Positions 1-9,881 of a stretch of DNA of 64,000 nucleotides are shown piece after piece; positions within the stretch are counted from its first letter, which is position 1, and each line of letters begins with the position of its first letter. This DNA is from Bradyrhizobium tropiciagri (GTDB lineage: Bacteria > Pseudomonadota > Alphaproteobacteria > Rhizobiales > Xanthobacteraceae). The notes under the pieces were generated by a model. It was given only the letters and a program-made list of their open reading frames with translations. It was not told the origin of the DNA and searched no databases. The DNA lies in assembly GCF_018130545.1 (NCBI RefSeq), contig NZ_JAFCKF010000003.1, forward strand, positions 930,001-994,000, read 5' to 3'. The position numbers and the translations under genes were made by a program.

Positions 1-17
1 CTCTTTCTCGTAATCAT
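1..17 (-). CDS. start of an unknown gene cut by the window edge
   Basis: An ATG at 17 on the minus strand is preceded by a GAGGA ribosome site about 8 bases upstream and opens a frame beginning M-I-T-R-K before the window ends. It lies 43 bases downstream of the aldehyde dehydrogenase stop on the same strand, so it is probably the next gene of that operon. Nothing can be said about the product. Confidence 0.4.
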
Positions 18-60
18 GGGATTTCCTCGGTTCAGTAAAAGCGATATATGTCGTTTGAGC

Positions 61-1566
61 TTATAGCCGCGCGGCGACCGACTTGACTTCGGTGTATAGC
101 TGGATCGCTTCGAAGCCCATCTCGCGCCCCCACCCTGATTGCTTGAAGCCTCCAAATGGGAGAGCTGCATCGACCTGGTGGTGCGCGTTGATCCAAACTA
201 TGCCCGCCCTGATCTTCGCGGCCAGCTTGTGGGCCGTGGACACGTCTTTGGTCCATACGCTGGCGGAGAGACCATAGGGACCATCATTAGCCAAAGCGGA
301 TATGGCCATCAGGTCCGCAGCGTCGTCGAATCGCTGCACGCACGTCACAGGACCAAAGATCTCCTCCAGATAGGCAGGACAACTCGACGGAACGCCTTCC
401 AGAATAGTTGGCTCGACGAAATAGCCGGTCGCGCCGTATCGCTTGCCACCCACAAGGACCTTGCCGCCATCGGAGACAGCTCGATCGATGTATCCGATGA
501 CGCGGTTGAGCTGCCGTTCTGAGATCAACGGACCAATGTCCGTCGATGGATCGAGGCCATGTCCGATACGCATGTCCGCGGCCCGTCTCGCGAGCGAGTG
601 AACAACTTCGTCATAAATACTGGAGTGAATGTTGATGATTGAAGGGTTCGTGCACGCCTGACCGCTGTTCAAGTAGGTCGCAGCAAGCAGCCCATTCACA
701 GTATGCTCGATGTCGGCGTCCGGAAGAACTATTGCCGGCGATTTCCCGCCGAGCTCGAGGCTCAGCTTCTTGAGGTTTCCCGCCGCAAGCTGCACAATTC
801 TTTTTCCGACTGCGGTACTTCCAGTGAAAGCGATTTTGTCGACGCCGGGATGATCGACCAACGCCTCGCCAGCGCTGCCATCACCGGTAACGACGTTCAG
901 CACTCCCGGAGGAAGGCCGGCCTCTTGCGCGAGTTCGGCAAGCCTTATTGCGGTGAGCGGCGTATGCTCCGCCGGCTTGAGCACAACGGTGCAACCAGCA
1001 GCAAGCGCTGGCGCAACCTTCCATGCGGCCATCAACAGTGGAACATTCCACGGAATGATCTGTCCGACGACACCAATGGGCTGGCGCAGCGTGTACGCGT
1101 GCCAGTCGCCATTGGCGGATAGGGGCACGGTATGGCCATTTAATTTCGTCGCCCATCCCGCGTAGTAGCGGAATTGCTCGGCTGCGGCGTCAACATAATA
1201 GTCGTGGATGATTTGATAGGGGGATCCCTGATTGAGGGCATCCAGCAGGCTTAGCTCTTCACGATGCTTGTCGATGAGGTCGCCGATTCTCCAAAGAATG
1301 CGTCCGCGATCGGAACCTGTCATCACGGCCCATGGGCCAGATTCGAACGCCGTCCTGGCAGCGGCGACAGCGGTATCGATATCTGTCGCCTCACCTTCAG
1401 CAACTTCGCTGATTACCTCACCGCGCGCTGGATCGAAGATTTTTCGGACCTTACCAAGTCGGGGCGACGTCCAGTCGCCAGCGATAAAGAGCCGATGCTT
1501 CTTCTCCATAAATGCTCTGGCGCCAGCCGAAACCGGCTTAGGGACAGAGGTCACCTTTGTATGCAC
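61..1566 (-). CDS. NAD(P)-dependent aldehyde dehydrogenase
   Basis: A 501-residue aldehyde dehydrogenase superfamily enzyme that should oxidise an aldehyde to the carboxylate with NAD(P)+ in the cytoplasm. The general-base glutamate is at about residue 271 in LSLELGGK and the nucleophilic cysteine at about 305 in SGQACTNPS; IPWNVPL and the FTGSTAVGK cofactor loop are also present. Length is typical. The start is GTG, chosen because AGGAG sits 6-7 bases upstream. It is downstream of a ribose-type binding protein (142-bp gap) on the same strand, so it probably acts on a product of the imported compound. The family resembles betaine/phenylacetaldehyde-type dehydrogenases, but the substrate cannot be read from the sequence. 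Confidence 0.93.
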   Translation of the reverse strand: MHTKVTSVPKPVSAGARAFMEKKHRLFIAGDWTSPRLGKVRKIFDPARGEVISEVAEGEATDIDTAVAAARTAFESGPWAVMTGSDRGRILWRIGDLIDKHREELSLLDALNQGSPYQIIHDYYVDAAAEQFRYYAGWATKLNGHTVPLSANGDWHAYTLRQPIGVVGQIIPWNVPLLMAAWKVAPALAAGCTVVLKPAEHTPLTAIRLAELAQEAGLPPGVLNVVTGDGSAGEALVDHPGVDKIAFTGSTAVGKRIVQLAAGNLKKLSLELGGKSPAIVLPDADIEHTVNGLLAATYLNSGQACTNPSIINIHSSIYDEVVHSLARRAADMRIGHGLDPSTDIGPLISERQLNRVIGYIDRAVSDGGKVLVGGKRYGATGYFVEPTILEGVPSSCPAYLEEIFGPVTCVQRFDDAADLMAISALANDGPYGLSASVWTKDVSTAHKLAAKIRAGIVWINAHHQVDAALPFGGFKQSGWGREMGFEAIQLYTEVKSVAARL

Positions 1567-1707
1567 AATTGTCTCCTGAGATTCCCGTTACCTTGGGCGG
1601 CGAGGCGAGCGGAAAGCACGCATCGAACGTGGCCTTGCACGCAACCGCGGCCTTCCTTTGAAGGGATTCACTTCCCACCGACGATTTTCAAGTCGGGCCA
1701 CTGACGA

Positions 1708-2820
1708 CTAGCGAACGACGCCCTTCAACTGGTCTTCCGACAGGATCGAGGACAGGTCCGCATCGGGGGGAAACGCGGGATCGCACTTTGGGTCTACGGC
1801 TTTAGCGCTATCAGCATAAACGTAAGATGCGACGGAAAGCGGCTCCGGATTGGAGACGCCCTCGAAGTTCGACACTCCGCGCCGAAGCGCAAAACGACTG
1901 AGGGTCGTCGTGCCATCCAAAGTCAGGTACTTCCAGGCCTTCCCCGCATGGCGGGCATTGAGGTACTTGCAATTCAGCTCGTTGTTGCTACCGCCCGTCA
2001 GCTGTGCGGGCACCGGCAATCCTGCCTGCTCGTATGCCTTGATTGCCGCATTGGTTGTCACACCATAATCGGAAACGATCGCGTCGATTTGACCATATTT
2101 CGCTATCAGGCCAGCCACCGCCCTTTGGGCGTCCGCAGGGTTCCAGTTCGTGACAATGAAGTTTTGATCCAAGAGCTTTATGTCGGGGTACTTTTGCAGG
2201 CCCTCCTTCAGGCCGTCGATTAGCCGTTGTGACGACGCCGCACCTGCGATCCCGCCAAGAAATACGACGTTGCCTGACTTGACGTTGGCGCCGAGCCAGT
2301 CAGCCCATGTATGAGAAAGGCGCTTCGCATCGATGAGAACCTGCTCGGAGAAATCTTTGCCGGGTACCCCGGAGAGCTGAGAGAAGTACGGGACAACGAC
2401 CGCACCCGCCTTCTGTGCCGCGCGATACGCGGGCAGCATCGCATCACCAAAATCGTTGAATGCTACGATGACGTTCACCCCTTGAGCGACCAGGGAATTA
2501 ATGTCGCTGTTTGCCTTCTGGCGATCGCCGTTCGCATTCGCATAGAGCACTTTTGTGATATTCTTGCACTTGGCCGCTTCATCGCGAAACTCGGCAAACG
2601 CAGTCTTTCGCCAAGTATCCCCTCCGTAGCCATCGACCAAGGCAACAACCATCGGCTTCGTGCCGCAGAGAGGGGCAATATCGGCTCCCTTGCCCATTGT
2701 GGCGACGTCCGGCGATTGGGCAGCAGTTGAGATGGTGCCCCCGAGCAAAAGAGCCGAGGCCGTCAGTAAAGCAGCCCCGACACCTGCACTGGCGACAGTT
2801 CCTATCGTTCGCACCCTCAT
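1708..2820 (-). CDS. ribose-type ABC transporter substrate-binding protein
   Basis: A periplasmic binding protein of the Peripla_BP_4/RbsB type, about 370 residues. I place the start at the ATG at 2820: GGGGAGA lies just upstream and the residues that follow form a signal peptide, with a basic MRVR start, a long Ala/Leu core and cleavage near TAAQS. A longer reading from 2937 would add 39 residues with no family character. The mature protein has the alternating beta-alpha pattern of two lobes, with ANANGDRQKANSDI and VSDYGVTTNAA typical of the family. It should feed the fused ATPase-permease and second permease encoded upstream. The ligand is unknown; neighbours suggest a non-sugar compound giving an aldehyde. 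Confidence 0.88.
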   Translation of the reverse strand: MRVRTIGTVASAGVGAALLTASALLLGGTISTAAQSPDVATMGKGADIAPLCGTKPMVVALVDGYGGDTWRKTAFAEFRDEAAKCKNITKVLYANANGDRQKANSDINSLVAQGVNVIVAFNDFGDAMLPAYRAAQKAGAVVVPYFSQLSGVPGKDFSEQVLIDAKRLSHTWADWLGANVKSGNVVFLGGIAGAASSQRLIDGLKEGLQKYPDIKLLDQNFIVTNWNPADAQRAVAGLIAKYGQIDAIVSDYGVTTNAAIKAYEQAGLPVPAQLTGGSNNELNCKYLNARHAGKAWKYLTLDGTTTLSRFALRRGVSNFEGVSNPEPLSVASYVYADSAKAVDPKCDPAFPPDADLSSILSEDQLKGVVR

Positions 2821-3040
2821 CGCCGTCTCCCCATAAAGACAAATTCGAAGCTTGGATTGGTCATCCGAAGCAACGTAGGAGAAGCGAACACCTTGCGCTT
2901 GGCTGAGGACGACAACATGCTTGTTCCGGTTCGCCAATGCGCTGGACCTGGCCTCGGCGAAAGTCCACGAGCCAACCCTTCGGTCAGCGGAGGATCCGAC
3001 CGAACATCAAACCTTGTGATGACGAAAGCTATGCTGTTTG

Positions 3041-4006
3041 TTAGTCGCGCAAACGGCGAGTTGCCGCGTAGTTTGGTACGATTGAGCTGGGCGCAGTCCC
3101 ATACTGCTTTTTGAATGCGCGGCTAAAGTGGGAAAAGTCGGTGAAGCCGCACAACAAGGCCACGTCGGTGACATGACGGGCCCTGCCCTCCTTCAGCGCA
3201 TCATGGCTGGCCTTGAGCCGCTGCTGCCACAACCATCTGATAACCGTTGTTCCTTCGCTAGCGAAGATTCGGCAAAGAGTGCGCGGAGAGACATTGGTTT
3301 CACTCGCGACCTGGTCGAGATCCAGATCCGGATCATCAAGATTGGCGAGCATGTAGCTCTTCGCTCGGCGGAGAAACTGAGCTCTTCGATCTGCTCCTTG
3401 ATCGCCGCGACCGCCGACTTCATGTTCCAGAGCCGCAGCCAAGACGTCGAGTATCGAAGCAGAAACTCTAGATTCAACAATCGGCTCTTTCTGCAGATTA
3501 AGTACAGCGGCCCTCTGGATCATGTCGGACAACAGCGCCCCCATCGAAGTACTGCCGTCCAGCTTGATTGCTGTCATGTACTCGGCACCACTCAACCTAG
3601 ACGTCAGCGAGCGCCGCGGAATCGTTACGAGGAGGATCGTGTACTCCGAGGGAAACTCGTACGACATCGTGCTGCTGTTGTCGTACAGCACCATCTCTCC
3701 GGGCTGCTGAACCGCGGTCCGCTCATTCTGGGTGAGCCTTGCAGCCCCTCTCAGCAACAGGCTGAACATGAAATCGTCGTTGGGCGCAGATTGTACCCGC
3801 GAAACGCCACGACGATAGGCAATGGGCGCGCAATCGATGCGACTGATGTCGATCTTGCCCAGGTTCTGGCATCGAATCGAGCCATAGAAGGACTGAGGGC
3901 TATCCGAACGAACGTCAGCAGCACAATACCTGGCCAAAATGGCGTCATGCCAGTATTCAAGGCGCTCAGAGGGCGGAGCCGCGGTTGTACTGAACTCGGT
4001 CACCAT
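3041..4006 (-). CDS. AraC-family regulator with AraC-binding-like N-terminal domain
   Basis: About 321 residues. The N-terminal two thirds resembles the AraC-binding-like domain (FeaR/NphR type), with WHDAI near the start and PGEMVLYDNS in the cupin-like region. The C-terminal ~100 residues are a double helix-turn-helix: DLDQVASETNVSPRTLCRIF and then VTDVALLCGFTDFSHFSRAF, with GTAPS closing the motif. The start at 4006 follows GGGAGAG; a further upstream ATG at 4093 has no family-like sequence after it. It lies between the permease and the binding protein of the ABC system, so it most likely activates that operon in response to the imported ligand or its metabolite. That role is inferred from position. 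Confidence 0.88.
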   Translation of the reverse strand: MVTEFSTTAAPPSERLEYWHDAILARYCAADVRSDSPQSFYGSIRCQNLGKIDISRIDCAPIAYRRGVSRVQSAPNDDFMFSLLLRGAARLTQNERTAVQQPGEMVLYDNSSTMSYEFPSEYTILLVTIPRRSLTSRLSGAEYMTAIKLDGSTSMGALLSDMIQRAAVLNLQKEPIVESRVSASILDVLAAALEHEVGGRGDQGADRRAQFLRRAKSYMLANLDDPDLDLDQVASETNVSPRTLCRIFASEGTTVIRWLWQQRLKASHDALKEGRARHVTDVALLCGFTDFSHFSRAFKKQYGTAPSSIVPNYAATRRLRD

Positions 4007-4198
4007 GGGTCTCTCCCGACGGATAAGACGCTGCGGAACAGCATTCCAACACCTATCAAGGACCGCGGCAACACGGAATTCAATAGGCGGCACAGCTAGT
4101 AACCCTAGCTGTGTCCATGTGGCCCTTGGGAGGCAAGGGCGAGCGCCTTATTGGCAAGCAATTCTCGGGCCAATTTAGTGCGACAACTGTCTTTGTCA

Positions 4199-5254
4199 TC
4201 AACCCGGATTGCTGGCAACGCATTTGGGGGCCGCCGACGCCCCCCGGAAAACCATTGCGACGGCAGGCAATCTGGACAACAACGCCGGCAAGTTTCGGAG
4301 CGCGGTCGCCATCAAAATTGCGGTGGCCTGGACCAGGAGTTGCACAGCAGAGCTGGCACCGAGCGCCAAGACCAACTGACTTAACTGAGTCATGAATAGT
4401 GCAGCGACTGCACTGGCGATAACGCTGCCGCGGCCGCCGGTGAACGGAGTTCCGCCAACGACGACAGCAGCGATGGCCGGCATCAGATAGTCGTTACCTG
4501 CGGTGTGAGAAGCACTCCCGATAAATCCTGCTAGCAACAGCCCGCCGACCGCAAAGCACAGTGCCGCAGCGACATAGGTGCCGATCTGATATGTAAGTAA
4601 CGAGATTCCAGCCGACGCTGCGGCGGATGGGTTGATTCCAACTGCGACGAAGCGTCGTCCAATCGTGGTTTTGTGCATCACAATCCAAGCAATTGCCACC
4701 ACCATCACCGCGAGCAAGATGTTGCTCGGGACGCCGGCAACGCGCGCATGGGCGATTGCTTGCAAGGATTCAGGAACCGAGATAGGTGCGTTTCCCGTAG
4801 TGGAGCGCACACCACCAATCAGCACCGCATTTGTAGCCAAAGTCGCAACGAGTGGAGATATCCCAATCTTGGATGTGAGGATGCCATTGACGATTCCCAG
4901 CACAACGGCAGCTATCAGTGCTGCGACTACCGCGATAATGATCGAGTTCGTCAACACTCCAACTGACGCGGCGATTGTCCCAGCAAGAGAAACCATACCG
5001 GCCGATGACATATCCAACCCACGCTGCTGGATAACAAGCGTCTGGCCGACTGCAACGATCGCAAGGATTCCTGCAAACGGCAGCATTGAGGCCAATGAGC
5101 CAATAGTGACCGATCCTGGGGCCAGGAGTGCGCTAGCTGCGAACAATCCAATGGTTGCAAGCCAGACCCAAGAAAACTCACCGATTCGCAGGCGACCTCG
5201 AACGACATCGAGCAATTGTCCCTTGGCGACTTTGACTGATTCGGAATTACTCAT
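4199..5254 (-). CDS. ribose-type ABC transporter permease
   Basis: A 351-residue inner-membrane permease of the BPD_transp_2 (RbsC) family with about nine to ten hydrophobic segments. VGQTLVIQQRGLDMSSAGMV in the first third and VVVGGTPFTGGRGSV near residue 275 are the family signatures that contact the ATPase. The start codon overlaps the stop of the upstream ATPase-permease by 4 bases, so translation is coupled. Because the upstream gene already carries a permease domain, this protein probably pairs with it to make a heterodimeric pore. Confidence 0.92.
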   Translation of the reverse strand: MSNSESVKVAKGQLLDVVRGRLRIGEFSWVWLATIGLFAASALLAPGSVTIGSLASMLPFAGILAIVAVGQTLVIQQRGLDMSSAGMVSLAGTIAASVGVLTNSIIIAVVAALIAAVVLGIVNGILTSKIGISPLVATLATNAVLIGGVRSTTGNAPISVPESLQAIAHARVAGVPSNILLAVMVVAIAWIVMHKTTIGRRFVAVGINPSAAASAGISLLTYQIGTYVAAALCFAVGGLLLAGFIGSASHTAGNDYLMPAIAAVVVGGTPFTGGRGSVIASAVAALFMTQLSQLVLALGASSAVQLLVQATAILMATALRNLPALLSRLPAVAMVFRGASAAPKCVASNPG

Positions 5255-7734
5255 ACGGCGACCGCCATTTGCCGGCTCTTCGAATAGAGGGCGACCGATG
5301 CGAGGATCATCATACCCAGAAGGTAAGACTGCCAGGCATCATCGAGATTGAGAAATGTGGTGACCACATTAACTTGCGTGATAAGGAGCGCTCCAAGTAA
5401 CGCACCCAAGAATGACCCGCGTCCGCCCGACAAACTCGCGCCTCCAATGACTACTGCCGCTATGCTTGCAAGAGTATAGCCCACCCCCGCGGTTGGATCT
5501 CCGGAGCCTACCTGGGCCAACATGGGGATAGCTGCAATCGCCGCAAATATCGAGCAGCCGATATACGCGAAGAGAAGTGTTTTTCCTGGCTGAACACCAG
5601 CCAGACGAGCAGCTTCAGGGCGCGAACCGAAGCCTCGAAGCGAGACGCCCCACCTGCTCCTGAAAAGCGATATCTCGAGGCCTACCGCCATAGCCGCCGC
5701 GAGGGCTATGCCGATCGGGACCGCGCCCCAGGTCGTCATGATCAGCTCAGTTACTCCCTCCGAAATCAGGCCGCCAGCAACGGGGCGAAGGATGAGAGCA
5801 GAAGCCTGCAGTATCATAAATGTTGCCAGTGTAGCGACCATCGGATGCAAACGCATCGGAACTACCAGCAGCCAGTTGGTCAGTCCGACGCCTGCCGCAA
5901 CAACGAAGGATATGAGCCAGCCAAGAATCTGGTGCTCCATCGACGCACCGTCAACCAAATAGAACGACTGGATAACGAGCATAAGTCCCATCAGTGGCCC
6001 TACCGACAGATCAATTCCACCGACCAACATGAGAAGCTGCTGACCGAAGGCGACGAATGAGAGCGTTGCCACGAGGCTCAACATTCCGATCATGTTGCGC
6101 TCAGACAGGTAGAACGGATTGTTGATCGCCGCATATGTGCCAAGCAGGGCGATGACGGTACAAAGAATCGCGATCGGAGCCCAATTGCCCGCCGCCCATT
6201 TCCAAAGCTCCGACGCACCAACCTTGGCGTGGTGCCTGATCGATGTCGAGGTAAGCATGGATGATGTGATATTGTGCTCCGTAACATCTTCACCATTCAG
6301 CTCACGAACGATATGACCGCGAGAGAAGATGAGTACGCGGTCGCATAGACCGGCAATCTCAGCGGCGTCGGACGACACAACGATCATTGGAATGCCATCG
6401 GCCGCCGTAGCACGGAGAGTCTTGTAGATTTCCATACGCGCGCCGACGTCAACACCCTGGGTCGGTTCGTCAATGAGTACAACGGCCGGAGAACTTCCCA
6501 GGACGCTCGATAGGACCACCTTTTGCTGATTTCCGCCGGACAAGAGCCGGATTGGGGTCTCGATTGATGGTGTCTTGACCGAGAAGTCGTCAACGGCACG
6601 TCTCGCGAGATTGGTATCAAGCCCATTCGAGACCAAGAGCCTTCCAATGCTTACGTCGGACAACCTTCTGATTGAAACGTTCTCCCTAACGCTTAATTCT
6701 CCGAAGATTCCGTCTCGATGGCGATCGCCAGGCACATATCGAATGCCAATCTTCGCGGCACAGCCAAACAGTGCAGTATCGACCGGTCTTCCGTTTATGA
6801 AGACGCTTCCCCCGGCCCTTGAAAGACCCGCCAGGGCGCGAATGAACTCGCGTTGTCCATTTCCATCTATTCCGGCAAGACCAACAATCTCACCGCGACG
6901 AACCGCCATTCCGATATTGGTAAATCCCTTGCCGTGATAGCCGTAGACCTGCAGCGCGATCTCGCTGTGCTCTAGATGGCTCGCTTTTCTAGGGAATTCG
7001 CGATTGAGCTCGCGGCCGACGATTGCCTCGACAATCTGCTGTTCGGTTAGTTTGTGGGCGTCATGTGTCCCTTGACTTTGACCGTCACGGAGGACCGTGA
7101 CTCGGTCCGCGATCGACAATACTTCGTGTATTCTATGCGAGATGTAGATAACAGCGCACCCCGCCGCCGTGAGCGATCGTATCCTTGCAAACAACCTCGA
7201 AACGTCGTCTGGCCCCAAGTGTTCAGTCGGCTCGTCGAGAACGAGCACCTTCGGCTCAGCAGCCAGCGCCCGTAGAATCTCGACGATGAACCGCTGCTCC
7301 GAATTCAGCTCCGCTACTCTATCGTTCGGCGCAATCTTGAGATCCGTCCGCCAGGACTCCAGCAGTTCCGTAGTCCAGCTCGAGAGAGAGACATCGGGCC
7401 GAACTCGATCCGGGGTTACGCCGAGAAGGAGATTTTCGGCGACGGTCAGGTCAGGCATCAGGGCCGGCTCCTGCCTGACAATTGATAGACCAAGCCGCCT
7501 TGCAAGTTGAGGATCGCCTTGCGCAAGGACGCCATCAATCGTGACGACCCCGTCGTCCGGCGCGATCGCACCGGAAGCGATAGCCATGAGCGTGGATTTC
7601 CCGGCCCCGTTCTCTCCGACCAAGCCGTGGACTTCTCCCCCAAATACCGAGAACGAGATATTGTCCAGGGCTTTGACGCCGGGAAAGGCCTTGGATACGG
7701 CTTTGATCTCAAGAAGTCGATTTCTATCGGTCAC
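5251..7734 (-). CDS. fused ribose-type ABC ATPase and permease
   Basis: An 827-residue protein joining a complete RbsA-like double ATPase (about residues 1-500) to an RbsC-like permease (about 515-827). The first nucleotide-binding domain has Walker A GENGAGKST and Walker B VLVLDEPTEHL but a poor signature (LNSEQRFIVE). The second has a degenerate Walker A (GIDGNGQR), a good signature (LLSGGNQQKVV) and VVLIDEPTQGVD; this asymmetry is normal for RbsA-type proteins. The permease part has GQQLLMLVGGIDLSVG and VVIGGASLSGGRGS. No stop or frameshift interrupts the joint. The next gene is a second permease overlapping by 4 bases, so one polypeptide would supply both ATP sites and half the membrane pore. 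In most relatives the two parts are separate genes. Confidence 0.92.
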   Translation of the reverse strand: MTDRNRLLEIKAVSKAFPGVKALDNISFSVFGGEVHGLVGENGAGKSTLMAIASGAIAPDDGVVTIDGVLAQGDPQLARRLGLSIVRQEPALMPDLTVAENLLLGVTPDRVRPDVSLSSWTTELLESWRTDLKIAPNDRVAELNSEQRFIVEILRALAAEPKVLVLDEPTEHLGPDDVSRLFARIRSLTAAGCAVIYISHRIHEVLSIADRVTVLRDGQSQGTHDAHKLTEQQIVEAIVGRELNREFPRKASHLEHSEIALQVYGYHGKGFTNIGMAVRRGEIVGLAGIDGNGQREFIRALAGLSRAGGSVFINGRPVDTALFGCAAKIGIRYVPGDRHRDGIFGELSVRENVSIRRLSDVSIGRLLVSNGLDTNLARRAVDDFSVKTPSIETPIRLLSGGNQQKVVLSSVLGSSPAVVLIDEPTQGVDVGARMEIYKTLRATAADGIPMIVVSSDAAEIAGLCDRVLIFSRGHIVRELNGEDVTEHNITSSMLTSTSIRHHAKVGASELWKWAAGNWAPIAILCTVIALLGTYAAINNPFYLSERNMIGMLSLVATLSFVAFGQQLLMLVGGIDLSVGPLMGLMLVIQSFYLVDGASMEHQILGWLISFVVAAGVGLTNWLLVVPMRLHPMVATLATFMILQASALILRPVAGGLISEGVTELIMTTWGAVPIGIALAAAMAVGLEISLFRSRWGVSLRGFGSRPEAARLAGVQPGKTLLFAYIGCSIFAAIAAIPMLAQVGSGDPTAGVGYTLASIAAVVIGGASLSGGRGSFLGALLGALLITQVNVVTTFLNLDDAWQSYLLGMMILASVALYSKSRQMAVAV

Positions 7735-8137
7735 TAGTGATCCACCCCGGAAAATATCGCGCTTCCCCTATCGTCCGATCATTCTATGTCCGGCCTCCGC
7801 CCAGCGCTGGACTACGCTCGCCACCCGAACATGCCTGGGAGTGACATTTTGATGAATCTGGCCGGCTCCGACCCAATCGTTGATACCGGCTGTGGGATCG
7901 GCACAGGTCTACGGAGGGGATTGCGATGCACCACCTAAGGATTCAGAGCAAATTCGGTCCTACGGCCGGGCCGATCTAGCTAGGTTGCGCAGAACCTGGA
8001 TCGCCAATGCCGCAATGCACAATAGAGCGTCGGAACTGGAGGTCCTCGACCATTCACGGACTTCTCGATCCTTCCCGACTGCGCGGCATAAACCTCAAAT
8101 TCGTCCCAAACCTCAACGTCGGCCGAAGATGCTCGTC
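7735..8137. other. intergenic stretch, no gene seen
   Basis: A 403-bp gap between the DUF6616-like gene and the ABC operon, both on the minus strand. I see no coding pattern or recognisable domain in any frame and no clear intrinsic terminator. It may carry the promoter of the ABC operon. Confidence 0.5.
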
Positions 8138-8482
8138 TTAGTGGGTCTCCAAATATGTGGACATGGCGTCCAACGGCATGAGCTCGCCGATGTAGTTAAC
8201 TTGAGCGGCGAACTCATACCAGCCGATCTCCCGTTCAGCTTTCGCAAAAGCCATCACACCGTCCTTGGACTCCGCGGTCCAAATGCAGAAGAATTTCTGC
8301 TGAGCGGCGACGGGGCGATCGATGTCCTCCATGTTCAGCCCCCACCCAAAGCACTTGACACTACCGCCCGCGAGCAAGGGCTCAACACGCCGACGCATTT
8401 CCTCAAATCTAAGGTGACGGGACTGCTCATCGAGAGCTTCCCACTTCTCTGTCATGACCCAACATCCGATAAAAACGTACAC
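8138..8482 (-). CDS. DUF6616-like small protein
   Basis: A 114-residue soluble protein. It is clearly related to the gene at 50105-50473: both have FGWGLN or IGWGMN followed by a D-R pair, an FFCIW or FFCVY strand, and W-Y/H-E-F/Y-Q-V-N near the end. This matches my memory of the DUF6616 family of dimeric alpha/beta-barrel-like proteins of unknown function. The start is GTG with a strong AGGGAGGA site about 7 bases upstream. It lies 403 bp upstream of the ribose-type transporter on the same strand. No catalytic function is known; the recurrence next to an ABC transporter and aldehyde dehydrogenase suggests a catabolic accessory or enzyme. Confidence 0.72.
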   Translation of the reverse strand: MYVFIGCWVMTEKWEALDEQSRHLRFEEMRRRVEPLLAGGSVKCFGWGLNMEDIDRPVAAQQKFFCIWTAESKDGVMAFAKAEREIGWYEFAAQVNYIGELMPLDAMSTYLETH

Positions 8483-9193
8483 GCAAATCCTCCCTACCTG
8501 CTTAATCTCAAGACGTCATTCCAGCCGAGCCCCCTCCTCGCCGAGAGATTTCGTTTCCGCCAGAGGGCACTCCCGAACCAATATGAAACGTCCGCGCGAA
8601 CTTGGCTGTGCTAGTCGCGACACGTCGACCGTGCTCGGCGCGACATTTAGGATGACCGGCTCGGTGACGTGCACATCACCGTAAGCCGGCCAAGCTCGCC
8701 CTATGCAGCCCGGTTCCTGACCGCTCGACGCGCTCCAATCAAGTCAGCGCTTGCGGCATGCAGGCCAACGTTTGGCTCTTCCGCACACATCTGCCGACAT
8801 CAACAGGCTGTTGTCGATGTTGCGGACCCAATCACGAAGGCGACGACTGAGGAAATCGATCATCATCCGGACGCACGAGCACTAGCGGTCAAGGAATCCA
8901 GCAATTCCCACATGGGCAATCCATGTCTTCCTGCCGGGACTGCACAAACCTTGGACCGGCTCCCGGACGCAATGCTGGCGGATGCTTATGCCGCCGTCAC
9001 CGAAAGGCCTTTGGCGCGCACTGCGACGCATCACATCGATCGCGGATGTTGGCGTGCCGACGGCGCGCCGGCGCTGGTTTCAAATCCGGCCTCCCGGACG
9101 GGGATCGGGGCACGCATTTGCAGGTAGGATTTGCAATAGTAGTTGTGGCAGGTACCCTCTGTTTCAGCGAATCCTGCTACAGCGAGCCACATC
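8483..9193. other. 711-bp gap, no supported gene
   Basis: The region between the divergent DUF6616-like gene and the first TetR gene. Open frames exist on the plus strand (for example 8669-9127) but have no family resemblance, no ribosome site and uneven composition. It should hold the two divergent promoters. No tandem or inverted repeats stood out. Confidence 0.4.
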
Positions 9194-9874
9194 ATGAAAT
9201 CCCGTCGACCGGCCAAACCCGACAACGGTATCCCCGGTAAACGGCCTGCCCCCGGCGCTCGCGCAAGGACCGATCAGCAAAAAAAGGACGTCCGGGAAAA
9301 TCTCATTGCAGTTGGCCGCCACTTGTTTGCAATCGACGATCCTTCCGGAGTGTCGTTGCGAAGGATCGCCGCAGAATCCGGCTATTCACCTGGTACCATC
9401 TATCAGTACTTTAGAGATCAGCATGACCTGTTCATTGCAATCCGCGAGCAAGATATGTCGCGGGTTGTTACCAGTCTAGAAAGAATCGGACAGCGGACGC
9501 CAGATCCTGTGCAGCGTTTACGCTCCGTGTTTCTCGCAGCCGTGCGGCACTGGCTGAAGTATCCTGAAGAATTCCGCGTATTGTTCTCGATGCGCCCTGA
9601 GCAGTCTATCAAGGCAGGACGACCGCCGTTTGGCAGATCAGCCGTAGTCGTTCGCTCGTACGAACTCTATCGAAAGCTGGTCGACGACTTATTCGCCACC
9701 TATCCTTCTCCGCCATGCTCACCGCGACTCGCAACCGATACCGTGATTGCGGCAACCCACGGAATTGTCGCCTTTACTCTGCACACCCATACCTTGGAAT
9801 GGTCAAACCAGATCCGGATGGCAGAAGAAGTCCTTGACGCCCTGATCTCGACCTGGTCCCGGAACAGTCGCTGA
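9194..9874 (+). CDS. TetR-family transcriptional regulator
   Basis: About 226 residues. An N-terminal basic stretch (rich in R, K and P) leads into a TetR helix-turn-helix at about residues 38-80 with VSLRRIAAESGYSPGTIYQYF. The C-terminal ligand domain is all-helical. It is a clear paralogue of the TetR gene at 20346-21038: both share GYSPGT-YQYF, the block PFGRS-VV-RSY-LY and an A-THGIV or A-VHGIV helix. It converges on the end of the long linalool-dehydratase-type operon, with only 7 bp between stops. The start at 9194 lacks a strong ribosome site; a reading from 9143 adds 17 residues. Confidence 0.88.
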   Translation: MKSRRPAKPDNGIPGKRPAPGARARTDQQKKDVRENLIAVGRHLFAIDDPSGVSLRRIAAESGYSPGTIYQYFRDQHDLFIAIREQDMSRVVTSLERIGQRTPDPVQRLRSVFLAAVRHWLKYPEEFRVLFSMRPEQSIKAGRPPFGRSAVVVRSYELYRKLVDDLFATYPSPPCSPRLATDTVIAATHGIVAFTLHTHTLEWSNQIRMAEEVLDALISTWSRNSR

Positions 9875-9881
9875 CTCCGCT

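Noticed and set aside
3128-4099. 323-residue plus-strand open frame opposite the AraC gene
   Set aside because: It is a shadow of a clear AraC gene on the other strand and has no family character.
4632-5351. 239-residue plus-strand frame opposite the permease
   Set aside because: Threonine/isoleucine/alanine-rich reverse reading of a membrane protein; no ribosome site.
8669-9127. 152-residue plus-strand frame before TetR
   Set aside because: No recognisable family, no ribosome site; overlapping frames are equally open.
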